A stretch of 64,000 nucleotides of DNA from Gordonia sp. SL306 (GTDB lineage: Bacteria; Actinomycetota; Actinomycetes; Mycobacteriales; Mycobacteriaceae), in assembly GCF_026625785.1 (NCBI RefSeq), contig NZ_CP113063.1, forward strand, positions 3,286,001-3,350,000. The letters are read 5' to 3'. Shown here in pieces: positions 54,398 to 63,383 of this stretch. A program made the position numbers and the translations under genes. Each line of letters begins with the position of its first letter. The stretch's first letter is position 1. Below the pieces are notes generated by a model that searched no databases, had not been told where the DNA came from, and worked only from the letters and a program-made list of their open reading frames with translations.

Positions 54398-55270
54398 ATG
54401 GCCGATGAGTTGTCTGGGAAAGTTGCCATTGTCACCGGCGGGGCGTCGGGGCTGGGGCAGGGCATCGTGGGGAAGTTCGTCGCAGAGGGTGCGCGGGTGG
54501 CGATCGCCGATGTCGACGAGGAGGGCGGCGTTGCGCTGGCCTCGGCGTCGGGTGACTCGACCTTCTTCCGTAGGACGGATGTGTCGAACCCCTCCGACGT
54601 CGCAGGACTCGTCGACGACGTCGTCGAGAGGTTCGGCCGACTGGACGTGATGGTCAACAATGCCGGCGTCTCGGGCACCATGCATCAGAGTTACCTCGAT
54701 GACGACCTGGCCGACTTCGATCTCGTGATGGGCGTCAACCTGCGAGGTGTGATGGCGGGGACCAAATACGCCGCGAGGCAGATGGCGACCACGGGCGGTG
54801 GGGCGATCGTCAACATCTCGTCGATGGGCGGCATCCAGGCCGGCGCCGCGGTGATGACGTATCGGGCCTCCAAGGCCGCAGTGATCCACTTCTCGAAGTC
54901 GGTGGCAATTGATCTGGCGCAGCATGATATTCGGGTGAACTGTATCGCGCCCGGGAGTATCCCTACTCCGCTTCTGGCATCGTCGGCGGCGAAGATGGGT
55001 GCCGACGCGGAGACCTTCACCGCGATGGTGCGCTCGATGATGGCTGCGAACCGACCGCTTCAGCGCGAGGGCAGCGCGGAGGACGTCGCCGAGGCGGCGC
55101 TGTTCTTCGCGACCGACCGGTCGCGGTACGTGACCGCGACGTTGCTACCCGTGGACGGTGGCACGGTGGCCGGCCCTCCTGCGAAGTCCATGCAGGGCGC
55201 CGAAGCGTTGCCGCAGTCCGATGGCGAACCCGCACTCGCCGGCGCCCCCGGGGCAGACGACGCAAGGTGA
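54398..55270 (+). CDS. Short-chain dehydrogenase/reductase
   Basis: 290 residues, ATG after GAAGGGTGGCCACATA. Classical SDR: TGGASGLGQG at 13-22, NNAG at 87-90, catalytic S141/S142, Y155 and K159 (YRASKAA). A proline/alanine-rich tail of about 35 residues follows the usual end and is of unknown use. It likely oxidises a hydroxyl to a ketone (cyclohexanol-, steroid- or terpene-alcohol-type dehydrogenases look like this). First gene of the operon continuing with ferredoxin reductase, ferredoxin, P450 and the KstD-like flavoprotein. Confidence 0.88.
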   Translation: MADELSGKVAIVTGGASGLGQGIVGKFVAEGARVAIADVDEEGGVALASASGDSTFFRRTDVSNPSDVAGLVDDVVERFGRLDVMVNNAGVSGTMHQSYLDDDLADFDLVMGVNLRGVMAGTKYAARQMATTGGGAIVNISSMGGIQAGAAVMTYRASKAAVIHFSKSVAIDLAQHDIRVNCIAPGSIPTPLLASSAAKMGADAETFTAMVRSMMAANRPLQREGSAEDVAEAALFFATDRSRYVTATLLPVDGGTVAGPPAKSMQGAEALPQSDGEPALAGAPGADDAR

Positions 55271-55276
55271 TCTGAC

Positions 55277-56464
55277 ATGACGGTCCACACCGACGTTCTC
55301 ATCGTGGGGGCCTCCGCGGCCGGACTTGCGACTGCAGAGGCACTGCGGCGCGGCGGGTTCGAGGAACGGATCATGCTGATCGGGGCGGAATCGCACGCGC
55401 CCTATGATCGGCCCCCGCTGTCGAAGCAGGTTCTGTCGGGGGCATGGTCACCGGACCGGACGCGGCTACGGCCGGCCGACTTCATCGATTCGCTGGCTCT
55501 CGACATCGCGCTCGGCGAGACGGCGGTCTCGTTGGATGCCGCATCGCGCACCGTGCAGACCGACCGACGGGCCGTCACCGCCGACCACGTCGTGATCGCC
55601 ACCGGAGCGAAGCCACGCGGACTTCCGCAGCAGCCGGAGTTGGCGGGGTTGCACTCATTCCGTTCGCTCGCCGACGCCTCGGCGCTGCGAGGCGACCTCC
55701 GCGACGCCGACCGGTTGGTGGTGGTCGGTGACGGAGTTCTCGGTGCCGAGCTCGCGGCGACGGCGTGCGGCATGGGGGTCGACGTCACCGTCGTCGGACC
55801 GCAGGCCGCGCTGATGGAGTCCCAGCTGGGACCGGTCGTGGCCGGCCTCCTGACAGAACTGCATGCAGCACAGGGTGTTCGGGTCCGTCCGGGCACCCAG
55901 GTCGTCGGTTTCGCCGATGCGGACCGGCGAGTGACCGGAGTCCGATCAGCGACCGGCGACACCCTACCCGCCGATGTCGTGGTGGTGGCGATCGGTGCCG
56001 TTCCCGCCACGGACTGGCTGTCGGGCAGTGGACTGCACGTCGACGACGGCGTCGTGTGCGATCGATGGTGTCGGGCCGCGGACGGAATTCACGCCGCCGG
56101 TGACGTCGCACGGATCCGAGACGCGACGACCGGAACGTCCTATCGCCGGGAGAACCGGACCAACGCGACCGAACAGGGCATCGCGGTGGCGGCGGACATC
56201 CTCGGGATCTCGGCGCCTGCCACCCCGATTCCGTACTTCTGGTCCGATCAGTTCGGGACGAAGATCCAGGTCGACGGATCAATCCCCCGCGACGCCGAGA
56301 TGTCGGTTCTCGACGGGGATCCGGCGGCCGGACGGTTCGTCGCGAGCTTCCAGCGTGACGGCGTGGTGACCGGGATTCTCGGTTGGAACATGCCGAAGCA
56401 ATCCCGACGACATCGCGGCCGGATCGGGATCGCGATGTCCGATGTGGAGCAGGGCGTCGCGTGA
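55277..56464 (+). CDS. FAD-dependent ferredoxin reductase (rhodocoxin/putidaredoxin reductase type)
   Basis: 395 residues, ATG after GCAAGGTGATCTGAC, six bases after the SDR stop. FAD site VLIVGASAAGLATAEALRRGG, the YDRPPLSKQVLSG loop typical of the family, the NADH site LVVVGDGVLGAELAATA, and GIHAAGDVARI near the C-terminus. It passes electrons from NADH to a ferredoxin. It is the only ferredoxin reductase in the window, so it probably serves all three P450s and the three small ferredoxins. The P450 operon position is the classical one for this enzyme. Confidence 0.93.
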   Translation: MTVHTDVLIVGASAAGLATAEALRRGGFEERIMLIGAESHAPYDRPPLSKQVLSGAWSPDRTRLRPADFIDSLALDIALGETAVSLDAASRTVQTDRRAVTADHVVIATGAKPRGLPQQPELAGLHSFRSLADASALRGDLRDADRLVVVGDGVLGAELAATACGMGVDVTVVGPQAALMESQLGPVVAGLLTELHAAQGVRVRPGTQVVGFADADRRVTGVRSATGDTLPADVVVVAIGAVPATDWLSGSGLHVDDGVVCDRWCRAADGIHAAGDVARIRDATTGTSYRRENRTNATEQGIAVAADILGISAPATPIPYFWSDQFGTKIQVDGSIPRDAEMSVLDGDPAAGRFVASFQRDGVVTGILGWNMPKQSRRHRGRIGIAMSDVEQGVA

Positions 56465-56587
56465 GCAGAACACATACGGCGCCGACAACCGTGTCCATCG
56501 CCACCGGAACAGCCCCGTGTCGTCGCGAGTGGTCTCGGGCGACGGCATCACGTTCGCCGGCGAGCGACACCCAGGTAGGAGAAACCG

Positions 56588-56782
56588 ATGAAGATCACGA
56601 TCGACCAGGACAAATGCATAGCTTCGGGCCAGTGCGTGGCTGCGGCATCCGACGTCTTCGATCAGCGAGACGAAGACGGTATCGCTTTCCTCGTCAACGA
56701 TGACCCGCCAGAGGACGAAGCCGCCGACGTCCGGCACGCCGCTGCCGTATGTCCCGCGTTGGCGATTCTCGTCGAAGACTGA
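56588..56782 (+). CDS. Small ferredoxin, [3Fe-4S] P450-type
   Basis: 64 residues, ATG after GGTAGGAGAAACCG. MKITIDQDKCIASGQC gives CxxSxxC, with serine at the fourth ligand position, and AVCPALAI supplies the third cysteine. The middle is strongly acidic (RDEDGIAFLVNDDPPEDEA). It is 39 bases upstream of a P450 gene and downstream of the reductase, so the three proteins form a complete class I P450 electron chain. Confidence 0.93.
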   Translation: MKITIDQDKCIASGQCVAAASDVFDQRDEDGIAFLVNDDPPEDEAADVRHAAAVCPALAILVED

Positions 56783-56821
56783 CAACTTCCAGCACAGCCG
56801 ACACACGAAGGATCACATCTG

Positions 56822-58054
56822 ATGTCAGACACGGCCACCGAACTACGCAACGAGACCGCGCCGCATTTCCCGATGGACCGGGACACGCGGTGTCCCTTCG
56901 CCCCGCCGGAAGGCACTCGAGTCCTTCGGGAGAAGAATCCGGTGAGTCGTGTCGAGATCTGGGACGGCTCCAAGCCGTGGCTGGTCACAGGTCACGAGCA
57001 GCAGAAGGCTCTGCTCAACGATCCGCGGATCAGCGTGGACGAGACACTCCCGGGGTTCCCGCACTGGAACGAGGGCATGGCGGCCAACGTCTCGATGCGG
57101 CCCAAATCGGTGTTCAACTCGGACGGAGAGGTGCACGCCCACTTTCGCCGGATGATGACCCGGGCCTTCACTTTCAAGCGGGTGACCGCCCTGCGACCGT
57201 TCATCCAACAGACCACCGACGAACTCATCGACGCGATGCTCGACGGTCCGAAGCCGGGCGATCTGGTCACCGCGCTCGCGTTGCCACTCCCGTCGATCGT
57301 CATCTCTCAGATGCTCGGCGTGCCGTATGAGAATCACGCCTTCTTCCAGGAGAACTCGGTGAAGAGCGTGGACCGGTACGCGACGCCGGACGACAACATG
57401 CAGGCGTTCGCGGCAATGTTCATGTTCATGAACGAACTCGTCGAGCAGAAGATGACCGACCCGACCGACGACGTCCTGAGCGACTTCGCCAGACGGGCCA
57501 AGGACGGTGAGATCGAGCCGGCCGAGGCCGCGCAGATGGGCCTCGGCATGCTCATCGCCGGACATGAGACGAGTGCCAACATGATCGCACTGGGTACTCT
57601 TGCACTGCTGGACAATCCGGATCAGCTCACGTTGCTGCGCGAGTCCGAGGAGCCGGATGTGATCGCGAATGCGGTCGAGGAGTTGATGCGCTACCTGGGC
57701 ATCATCCACAACGGACAGCGGCGCATCGCCACCGAGGACATCGAGATCTCGGGACAGCAGATCCGCGCCGGCGACGGTGTGATCCTCGAGCTCGGCTCGT
57801 CGAACTGGGATCCCGCCGCGTTCCCGGAGCCGGAGAAACTCGACCTGACCCGCTCCGCGCGGCATCACACGGGTTTCGGCTTCGGCCCGCATCAGTGCAT
57901 CGGACAGCAGCTGGCACGTGTGGAGCTGCAGATCGTCTACAAGACCCTCTTCCGTCGCATTCCGGACCTCCGGGTCGCATGCCCGCGTGACGAGATCGAG
58001 TTCAAGTCGGACCGTCTCGCATACGGCGTCTACGCGCTACCCATGACGTGGTAG
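56822..58054 (+). CDS. Cytochrome P450
   Basis: 410 residues, ATG after AAGGATCACATCTG. Heme Cys359 in FGFGPHQCIGQQLARVEL, I-helix IAGHETSANM, K-helix ELMR. The N-terminus (PHFPMDRDTRCPFAPPEGT) and HQCIGQ-type heme loop resemble CYP105/CYP107-like soluble P450s. It is accompanied by its own ferredoxin and reductase, then a KstD-like flavoprotein. It probably hydroxylates an alicyclic substrate, with the SDR in the same operon oxidising the alcohol. Confidence 0.94.
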   Translation: MSDTATELRNETAPHFPMDRDTRCPFAPPEGTRVLREKNPVSRVEIWDGSKPWLVTGHEQQKALLNDPRISVDETLPGFPHWNEGMAANVSMRPKSVFNSDGEVHAHFRRMMTRAFTFKRVTALRPFIQQTTDELIDAMLDGPKPGDLVTALALPLPSIVISQMLGVPYENHAFFQENSVKSVDRYATPDDNMQAFAAMFMFMNELVEQKMTDPTDDVLSDFARRAKDGEIEPAEAAQMGLGMLIAGHETSANMIALGTLALLDNPDQLTLLRESEEPDVIANAVEELMRYLGIIHNGQRRIATEDIEISGQQIRAGDGVILELGSSNWDPAAFPEPEKLDLTRSARHHTGFGFGPHQCIGQQLARVELQIVYKTLFRRIPDLRVACPRDEIEFKSDRLAYGVYALPMTW

Positions 58055-58105
58055 ACCCCGGCGCACCGAGAACCGCTGAGTCTGCGAGCTGAATGAGGTA
58101 CTGCA

Positions 58106-59794
58106 ATGCGTGAGTGGGACTACGAGACCGACTTCCTCGTGATCGGATCGGGAGGTGGCCTGGTGGGGGCGCTACGCGCGTCTGCCCTGGGCATGGACGT
58201 CCTGGTCGCCGAGAAGTCCGAGATGATCGGCGGATCGACGGGAATGTCCGGAGGCGTGATCTGGCTCCCGGACAACCCGCTGATGGCGCGCGACGGTGCC
58301 ACGGATTCGTTCGCGGAGGCGACGGCGTACTTCGATTCCGTGGTCGGGACGGCCGCGGAGTCCAGTCCGGCGGCGTCGGACGCACGGCGCCGGACATATC
58401 TGTTGGCCGGCAACAAGATGTTCTCCTTTCTCGAGAGTGAGGGCGTCCCGTTCCTCAGGATCGATGGGTACAGCGACTACTACGCGGGAGTCCGCGGTGT
58501 GGTGGGTGGCAAGGCCCGGTCGCGGTCGGTCGAGACGCCCGCCTTCGATCTCAAGCAGCTCGGGGAATGGGCCGAGCGCCTGCGCCCACCCGTTGCCGGC
58601 AACATGACGATGTACACCGGGGAGGCGGCGTATGCCTCGAATCTCCTCACCCGCAAGGGTATGTCGGTGATGACGCGGGTCATGGCGCGGACCGCGCTTG
58701 GCCGCCTGCGCGGCAGGAAGAACGTGACCAACGGTGCGGCCCTGATCGGCTATCTGCTCAAGGCGCTGCTCGACCGTGGCGTCCCGGTATGGCCGGAGAC
58801 CGCACTCGTCGAGTTGATCGTCGAAGACGGTGAGGTCCGTGGAGCCGTGGTGGACCGAAACGGTACGAGCGTCCGAGTTCGTGCCCGCGCAGGTGTGTTG
58901 ATCTCGGCCGGCGGGTTCGCGCACAACGGCGTGATGCGGGACGAATTCTCCGGCGGCCAGCCCGGCCGGCCGGAATGGACCAGTGCGAATCCCGGGGACA
59001 CGGGTGAGGCGCTCCAGATCGCGATGAAGCACGGGGCGGCCACCGACATGATGGACGAGGCATGGTGGCTGCCGTCTTGGTTGATGCCCGACGGCGTGCC
59101 GTCGATGTGCATCAGCGAACGGAGCAAGCCGCACTCGATCATGGTCGATGCCAAGGGGAACCGCTACTTCAACGAGGCGATCGCGTACCAGGAAGCCGGC
59201 CAGTGCATGTTCGAGCACGAGCGGACCGTCGGTGGGGCCCTGCCGACCTGGCTGATCGTCGATTCACGGCACCGCTCGCGGTACGTCTTCGGCTTCGCAC
59301 CCCCGGGCCGGACTCCCAAGGACTGGATCGCCAGTGGGGCCATGAAGAAGGCAGATTCCCTCGAGGACCTCGCCGCGCAGTGCGGCATCGATCCGGCGGG
59401 GCTCGTCGCAACGGTCGATCGGTTCAACGGCTTCGCGGAATCCGGTGTGGACGAGGACTTTCATCGCGGCGAAGGTGACCACGAGAAGTATCAGGGTGAC
59501 ATCACGCACAAACCGAACGCCTGCCTCGGGTCGGTGGCCAAGGGCCCGTTCTACGCCGTCCCGATGTACCCGGGCGACATCGGGACCAACGGTGGACTGC
59601 TCTGCGACGAGAATGCGCGAGTTCTGACCGACGATGGGCGGCCCATCTCCGGGCTCTATGCCGCGGGCAACTGTACGGCTTCGGTGATGGGGCGGAAGTA
59701 CCTGGGCGCCGGTGCGACCATCGGGCCGTCGGTGGTGTTCTCCTATGTGGCGGCCGACGACGCGGCGAACCGGATCGAGTCGCCTCGGTCGTAG
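58106..59794 (+). CDS. FAD-dependent oxidoreductase, 3-ketosteroid delta1-dehydrogenase-like
   Basis: 562 residues, ATG after GAATGAGGTACTGCA. FAD site LVIGSGGGLVGALRASALGM and the GGSTGMSGGVIWLP segment; C-terminal YAAGNCTASVMGRKYLGAG with Tyr532, the tyrosine conserved in KstD enzymes, followed by ATIGPSVVF. The overall length and the insert around residues 110-170 match KstD and 3-oxo-delta4-steroid dehydrogenases. Like the protein at 39842 it could desaturate a ring beside a ketone. The presence of two such enzymes suggests two rings or two regiochemistries. Confidence 0.88.
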   Translation: MREWDYETDFLVIGSGGGLVGALRASALGMDVLVAEKSEMIGGSTGMSGGVIWLPDNPLMARDGATDSFAEATAYFDSVVGTAAESSPAASDARRRTYLLAGNKMFSFLESEGVPFLRIDGYSDYYAGVRGVVGGKARSRSVETPAFDLKQLGEWAERLRPPVAGNMTMYTGEAAYASNLLTRKGMSVMTRVMARTALGRLRGRKNVTNGAALIGYLLKALLDRGVPVWPETALVELIVEDGEVRGAVVDRNGTSVRVRARAGVLISAGGFAHNGVMRDEFSGGQPGRPEWTSANPGDTGEALQIAMKHGAATDMMDEAWWLPSWLMPDGVPSMCISERSKPHSIMVDAKGNRYFNEAIAYQEAGQCMFEHERTVGGALPTWLIVDSRHRSRYVFGFAPPGRTPKDWIASGAMKKADSLEDLAAQCGIDPAGLVATVDRFNGFAESGVDEDFHRGEGDHEKYQGDITHKPNACLGSVAKGPFYAVPMYPGDIGTNGGLLCDENARVLTDDGRPISGLYAAGNCTASVMGRKYLGAGATIGPSVVFSYVAADDAANRIESPRS

Positions 59795-59818
59795 CAGACG
59801 TTGCCGTACAGCAGAACT

Positions 59819-59851
59819 CAGTCCCCGGACGGAAATCCTGTCCGGGGACTG
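59819..59851. terminator. Bidirectional hairpin terminator
   Basis: Perfect 12-base arms CAGTCCCCGGAC and GTCCGGGGACTG with a nine-base loop, between the KstD-like gene and the convergent ferredoxin gene. Confidence 0.8.
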
Positions 59852-59902
59852 TGGCTGTGGGCCGGTGCCTGATCTGAGCGGTAATGGTGTCGATACCTGG
59901 GG

Positions 59903-60094
59903 CTAATCCTCGAGAGAGATGGCCCGGCGCGGGCATTGACGTACCGCGTCGCGGACCTCCTCCTCGATCTCCGGGGTCACGGTGTCACGGAGCAGGTGAA
60001 GGTTGTCGTCGTCGTCGAGATCGAAGACCTCGGGCGCGGCACCCACGCAGAGGCCGTTGCTCTCACAGACGCCGAAGTTCACGTCGATCTTCAT
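59903..60094 (-). CDS. Small ferredoxin, [3Fe-4S] P450-type
   Basis: 63 residues, ATG after TTTGAGGATCAGC; a longer in-frame start would add unrelated residues. MKIDVNFGVCESNGLC gives CxxNxxC, with asparagine at the fourth ligand position, and RQCPRRAISLED gives the last cysteine. It is the third such ferredoxin in the window, each with a different residue (His, Ser, Asn) at this position. It follows the mycofactocin-type SDR and P450 genes on the minus strand and probably feeds that P450. Confidence 0.92.
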   Translation of the reverse strand: MKIDVNFGVCESNGLCVGAAPEVFDLDDDDNLHLLRDTVTPEIEEEVRDAVRQCPRRAISLED

Positions 60095-60115
60095 GCTGAT
60101 CCTCAAAGACTGTGG

Positions 60116-60162
60116 GCGGGTGCGGTTGCTTGCCACCGAGGGAGGCAAGTAACCGCACCCGC
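60116..60162 (-). terminator. Strong hairpin between SDR and ferredoxin genes
   Basis: Arms GCGGGTGCGGTTGCTTGCC and GGCAAGTAACCGCACCCGC pair at 18 of 19 positions around a nine-base loop. It lies only nine bases after the SDR stop and 22 before the ferredoxin start, inside the apparent operon, so it may attenuate or separate expression of the ferredoxin. Confidence 0.6.
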
Positions 60163-60170
60163 CGCGTCGG

Positions 60171-61007
60171 CTACTTCAGGCAGGCGCCGGCGTCGACCGG
60201 CAGCGTGACGCCGGTGATGTACCGGGCCTCGTCCGAGGCCAGGAACAGGACGGCGTTGCTGATGTCCTCCGGTTCCACCCACGGGACCGGCAACGTGTTC
60301 ATCATCTGGGACAGCGGAGCGAAGTCGTCTGGGCCGGGGTTCTCCAGATCCGGACGGAACATCTTGTAGGTGGCGTCGTTCATGATCATCGCGGTGTTGA
60401 CCTGGGTCGGGTGGACCGAGTTCACACGGATGTTGTTCTGCGCCAGCTCGATGGCGAGCGTCCGCATGATCCCGATGACACCGTGCTTGGCGGTGACGTA
60501 GTGCCCGCAGAACGGGTAGGACTTGAGGCCGCCCACCGAACTGGTGAGGACGATCGATCCGCCACGGCCGCCCGCGACGATATGCGGAATCGCAGCTTTC
60601 GCGGTGTGCCACACCCCGGTCATGTTGACGTCGATCATGTCCTGCCAGGTCTTGCGGTCCATGTCCTCCAGCGACGATCCCCCGGTGGCGATACCCGCGT
60701 TGGCGGCCACGATGTCGAGGCGCCCGAGCTGGTCGACACCGGTCTGGACGGCCTGGGTCAGTGCGTCGAGGTCACGGACGTCGACCTTGGCGGTCACCAC
60801 CCGACGATCGTGCGCCTTCACGAGCTCGGCGGTCTCCGCCAGGTCGTCTTCGGTGGCCAGATCGAACGGCACACCGTCGATGGGTTCGCACACATCGATC
60901 GCGATGATGTCTGCGCCCTCGGCAGCCAGACGTACGGCGTGGGTGCGGCCCTGGCCGCGTCCGGCGCCGGTGATGAAGGCGACCTTGCCGTCTACTCTTC
61001 CGGTCAT
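60171..61007 (-). CDS. Mycofactocin-type SDR oxidoreductase (carveol dehydrogenase-like)
   Basis: 278 residues, ATG after AAGGAGAAATCTCA. TGAGRGQGRTHA at 13-24, the diagnostic IIAIDVCEPIDGVPFDLATEDDL region, catalytic S156/S157, Y170 and K174 (YVTAKHG). As for the paralogue at 30029-30886, the pattern marks SDRs that depend on mycofactocin for recycling of bound NAD. It probably oxidises the alcohol formed by the P450 encoded just upstream (54 bases). Confidence 0.93.
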   Translation of the reverse strand: MTGRVDGKVAFITGAGRGQGRTHAVRLAAEGADIIAIDVCEPIDGVPFDLATEDDLAETAELVKAHDRRVVTAKVDVRDLDALTQAVQTGVDQLGRLDIVAANAGIATGGSSLEDMDRKTWQDMIDVNMTGVWHTAKAAIPHIVAGGRGGSIVLTSSVGGLKSYPFCGHYVTAKHGVIGIMRTLAIELAQNNIRVNSVHPTQVNTAMIMNDATYKMFRPDLENPGPDDFAPLSQMMNTLPVPWVEPEDISNAVLFLASDEARYITGVTLPVDAGACLK

Positions 61008-61061
61008 TGAGATTTCTCCTTCTCGATGGTGACGTGCCCGGCCTCTGTCGGGCGGATGGGA

Positions 61062-62258
61062 TCAGAACGTGGACGGCAGTGTGTCCCAACCACGAACCGT
61101 CGAGGTCGGTGACAGCGATGCCTGCGAGAGATCGACGTCCCACTCCGGGAACCGCTTGAGGATCTCCTCGATCGCGATGCGTCCCTCGAGACGTGCCAGG
61201 GCGGAGCCGAGGCAGAAGTGGGTTCCGACGCTGAAGGTCAGGTGCTGCTTGGTCTTCCGGTGGATGTCGAAGGCGTCGCCGTTCGGGAACTGACGGTCGT
61301 CGCGGTTGGCCGAGGCGATGAGCATCATCATCACACTGCCTTCCGGCACCGTCTGCCCGTGGAACTCGACGTCGCGGGTCACGTAACGGGCGACGTGCGG
61401 CGCCGGTGCCTCGAACCGCAGGAGTTCTTCGATGGCGTTGGGAATGAGATCGGGATTCTCGACGAGTTCACGCCGCTGGTCGGGGTGCTCTGCCAGGACC
61501 TTGCCCGCCCAGCCGATGAGTCTGGTGGTGGTCTCGTTGCCCGCACCGGAGACCACGTTGACGTAGGTCAGCAGTTCGTCGCGGCTCAGTTTCCGGACCG
61601 TGCCCGTCTCGTCTTCGAACTCCACGTTGAGCAATTCCGTCATGATGTCGTCGGAGGGATGCTCGGCGCGCCAATCGATGTAGGCGCCGAAGATGTCACC
61701 GGAGACCATTCCTTCCTCGGCCGCCTTCATCGGCTTGCCCTCTTCGGTACGCATCTGGTCATTGGCGAAGTCGCGGATCGCCTCCTGGTCTTCCTCCGGG
61801 ATGCCGAGCAGCATGCCGATGACCTTCATGGGCATCTGCGCGCCGAGGTCTTTGACGAAGTCGAACTTGCCGGTCCCCACCAGAGGGTCGAGCGATGCCG
61901 CACAGAACTCCCGGACCTGTGGTTCGAGAGCGAAGATCTTGCGGGGGGTGAACATCCGGGCGAGCAGCTTGCGGTGGATGTCGTGAATGGGGGGATCCTC
62001 GAAGATCAGCACCCCCGGCGGGATGTCGATGTTGGCCTTGATCAATTCGAGGATCGCCCCGCGGCTGGAGCTGAATGTCTCGTAGTCGTTGAGGGCGGCG
62101 GTGACGTCCTCATGCCTGCTCAGGGCGTAGAAGTCATGCTCGGAGTTGTAATAGAGCGGCGCCTCTTCGCGAAGAGCTTTGAACATCGGATACGGGTCGG
62201 CATTGAGCTTGACGTCATACGGGTCGTACCGGACGTCGCTTGTCGTACTGCTCGTCAC
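61062..62258 (-). CDS. Cytochrome P450
   Basis: 398 residues from a GTG nine bases after GAGAGG; an ATG 96 bases further upstream adds a low-complexity leader and is less likely. Heme Cys349 in FSVGTHFCLGSALARLEG, I-helix SGAGNETTTRLIG, K-helix ELLR. The HFCLG heme loop and the overall layout recall CYP125/CYP142/CYP124-group enzymes of mycolic actinobacteria that hydroxylate lipids and sterols, but assignment by eye is uncertain. First gene of the minus operon with the mycofactocin-type SDR and a ferredoxin. Confidence 0.93.
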   Translation of the reverse strand: MTSSTTSDVRYDPYDVKLNADPYPMFKALREEAPLYYNSEHDFYALSRHEDVTAALNDYETFSSSRGAILELIKANIDIPPGVLIFEDPPIHDIHRKLLARMFTPRKIFALEPQVREFCAASLDPLVGTGKFDFVKDLGAQMPMKVIGMLLGIPEEDQEAIRDFANDQMRTEEGKPMKAAEEGMVSGDIFGAYIDWRAEHPSDDIMTELLNVEFEDETGTVRKLSRDELLTYVNVVSGAGNETTTRLIGWAGKVLAEHPDQRRELVENPDLIPNAIEELLRFEAPAPHVARYVTRDVEFHGQTVPEGSVMMMLIASANRDDRQFPNGDAFDIHRKTKQHLTFSVGTHFCLGSALARLEGRIAIEEILKRFPEWDVDLSQASLSPTSTVRGWDTLPSTF

Positions 62259-62570
62259 TGGGGATGGCCTCTCGCGCGGACTGCTTGCGGATCTGAACAG
62301 CGTCGATCGCGGCTGTGCGACCGGCACCTCGGGCCAGTCTGGGGTAGGCGGCATCCGTGAACAACCGTGATCTCACTGAGCGAGAGTAGGGCTCGCGAAG
62401 CCAAGAGCGTGTGGCACGCTTCCGAGATGTCAACGCGCGCCACAGATCTGGCGTGCAGGTCCGAGGTCGCAGATGACCATGGCGATTCCCATCGATGAGA
62501 ATCACGTTCTCCGGAGGGGTTGAGGGAAGATGAACATGCGAATGCCCGCGGCGTCGGTGAGTACGTACCG
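62259..62570. other. Divergent intergenic region, 312 bases, P450 versus yrbE
   Basis: Should hold the promoters of the P450 operon and the mce locus. A short inverted repeat, CGCCA and TGGCG around CAGATC (62438-62453), is visible. A 14-codon frame, ATG at 62530 after GGAGGGGTTGAGGGAAG, ends at 62574 and overlaps the GTG of yrbE A. No GntR- or TetR-type box was found. Confidence 0.5.
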
Positions 62571-63383
62571 GTGACCCCGGCACATGGCACCCGCGGCGCA
62601 CCCGCGGTCAGCGGGATGCTGGCCCGCTACTCGGCCGCTCCCCTGAAAGCGGTTGGCGGACTGTTCATGATGGGGGCGGATGCGGCGGGGTTCGCCTTCC
62701 GCCGGCCGTTTCAGGGGCGCGAGTTCATCGAGCAGTCCTGGTTTGTCGCCCGGGTGTCGCTGATGCCGACCGTTCTGGTGGCCATACCGTTCACGGTGCT
62801 CGTGAGCTTCACCCTCAACATCCTGCTTCGCGAACTCGGAGCCGCGGATCTCAGCGGTGCGGGCGCCGCATTCGGCTCCGTCACCCAGGTTGGCCCCATG
62901 GTCACCGTGCTGATCGTGGCCGGAGCGGGCGCCACCGCGATGTGCGCGGACCTGGGTTCGCGCACGATCCGGGAAGAGATCGAGGCGATGGAGGTTCTCG
63001 GCATCAATCCGGTGCAACGACTCGTCACTCCTCGAGTGCTCGCATCCGGGCTCGTCGCGTTGCTGCTCAACAGTCTGGTCTGCCTGATCGGTGTCGGCGG
63101 CGGCTATGTCTTCTCGGTCTTCGTACAGGGGGTAAACCCTGGCGCGTTCGCCGCCGGGATCACCTTGTTGACCGGTATGCCCGAGGTGATCATCTCATCG
63201 GTGAAGGCACTCGTGTTCGGGCTGATCGCCGGCGTGGTCGCCTGCTATCGCGGGCTGATCGTCTCCGGCGGGGCCAAATCCGTCGGCAACGCGGTGAACG
63301 AGACCGTGGTGTATGCGTTCATGGCGCTGTTCGTGGTCAACGTCGTGATCACCGCCATCGGTGTCCAATTGACGGCGAGGTGA
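62571..63383 (+). CDS. YrbE A (MlaE-family) permease of an mce importer
   Basis: 270 residues from the GTG at 62571. A TTG at 62520 has its GGAGG only two bases away and is less likely. Domain: FRRPFQGREFIEQSWFVARV, then the diagnostic loop IREEIEAMEVLGINPVQRLVTPRVL and ACYRGLIVSGGAKSVGNAVNETVV; five to six membrane helices. YrbE A and B form the permease pair that works with six Mce proteins and an ATPase to bring hydrophobic molecules, such as sterols and fatty acids, across the envelope. The stop is immediately followed by the next gene. Confidence 0.93.
   Translation: MTPAHGTRGAPAVSGMLARYSAAPLKAVGGLFMMGADAAGFAFRRPFQGREFIEQSWFVARVSLMPTVLVAIPFTVLVSFTLNILLRELGAADLSGAGAAFGSVTQVGPMVTVLIVAGAGATAMCADLGSRTIREEIEAMEVLGINPVQRLVTPRVLASGLVALLLNSLVCLIGVGGGYVFSVFVQGVNPGAFAAGITLLTGMPEVIISSVKALVFGLIAGVVACYRGLIVSGGAKSVGNAVNETVVYAFMALFVVNVVITAIGVQLTAR

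Noticed and set aside
53803..54681. 292-residue minus-strand open frame covering the longest gap
   Set aside because: Overlaps the start of the SDR, Ser/Pro/Thr-rich composition, no ribosome site and no domain.
61218..62360. 380-residue plus-strand open frame
   Set aside because: Antisense to a P450 with intact heme site.
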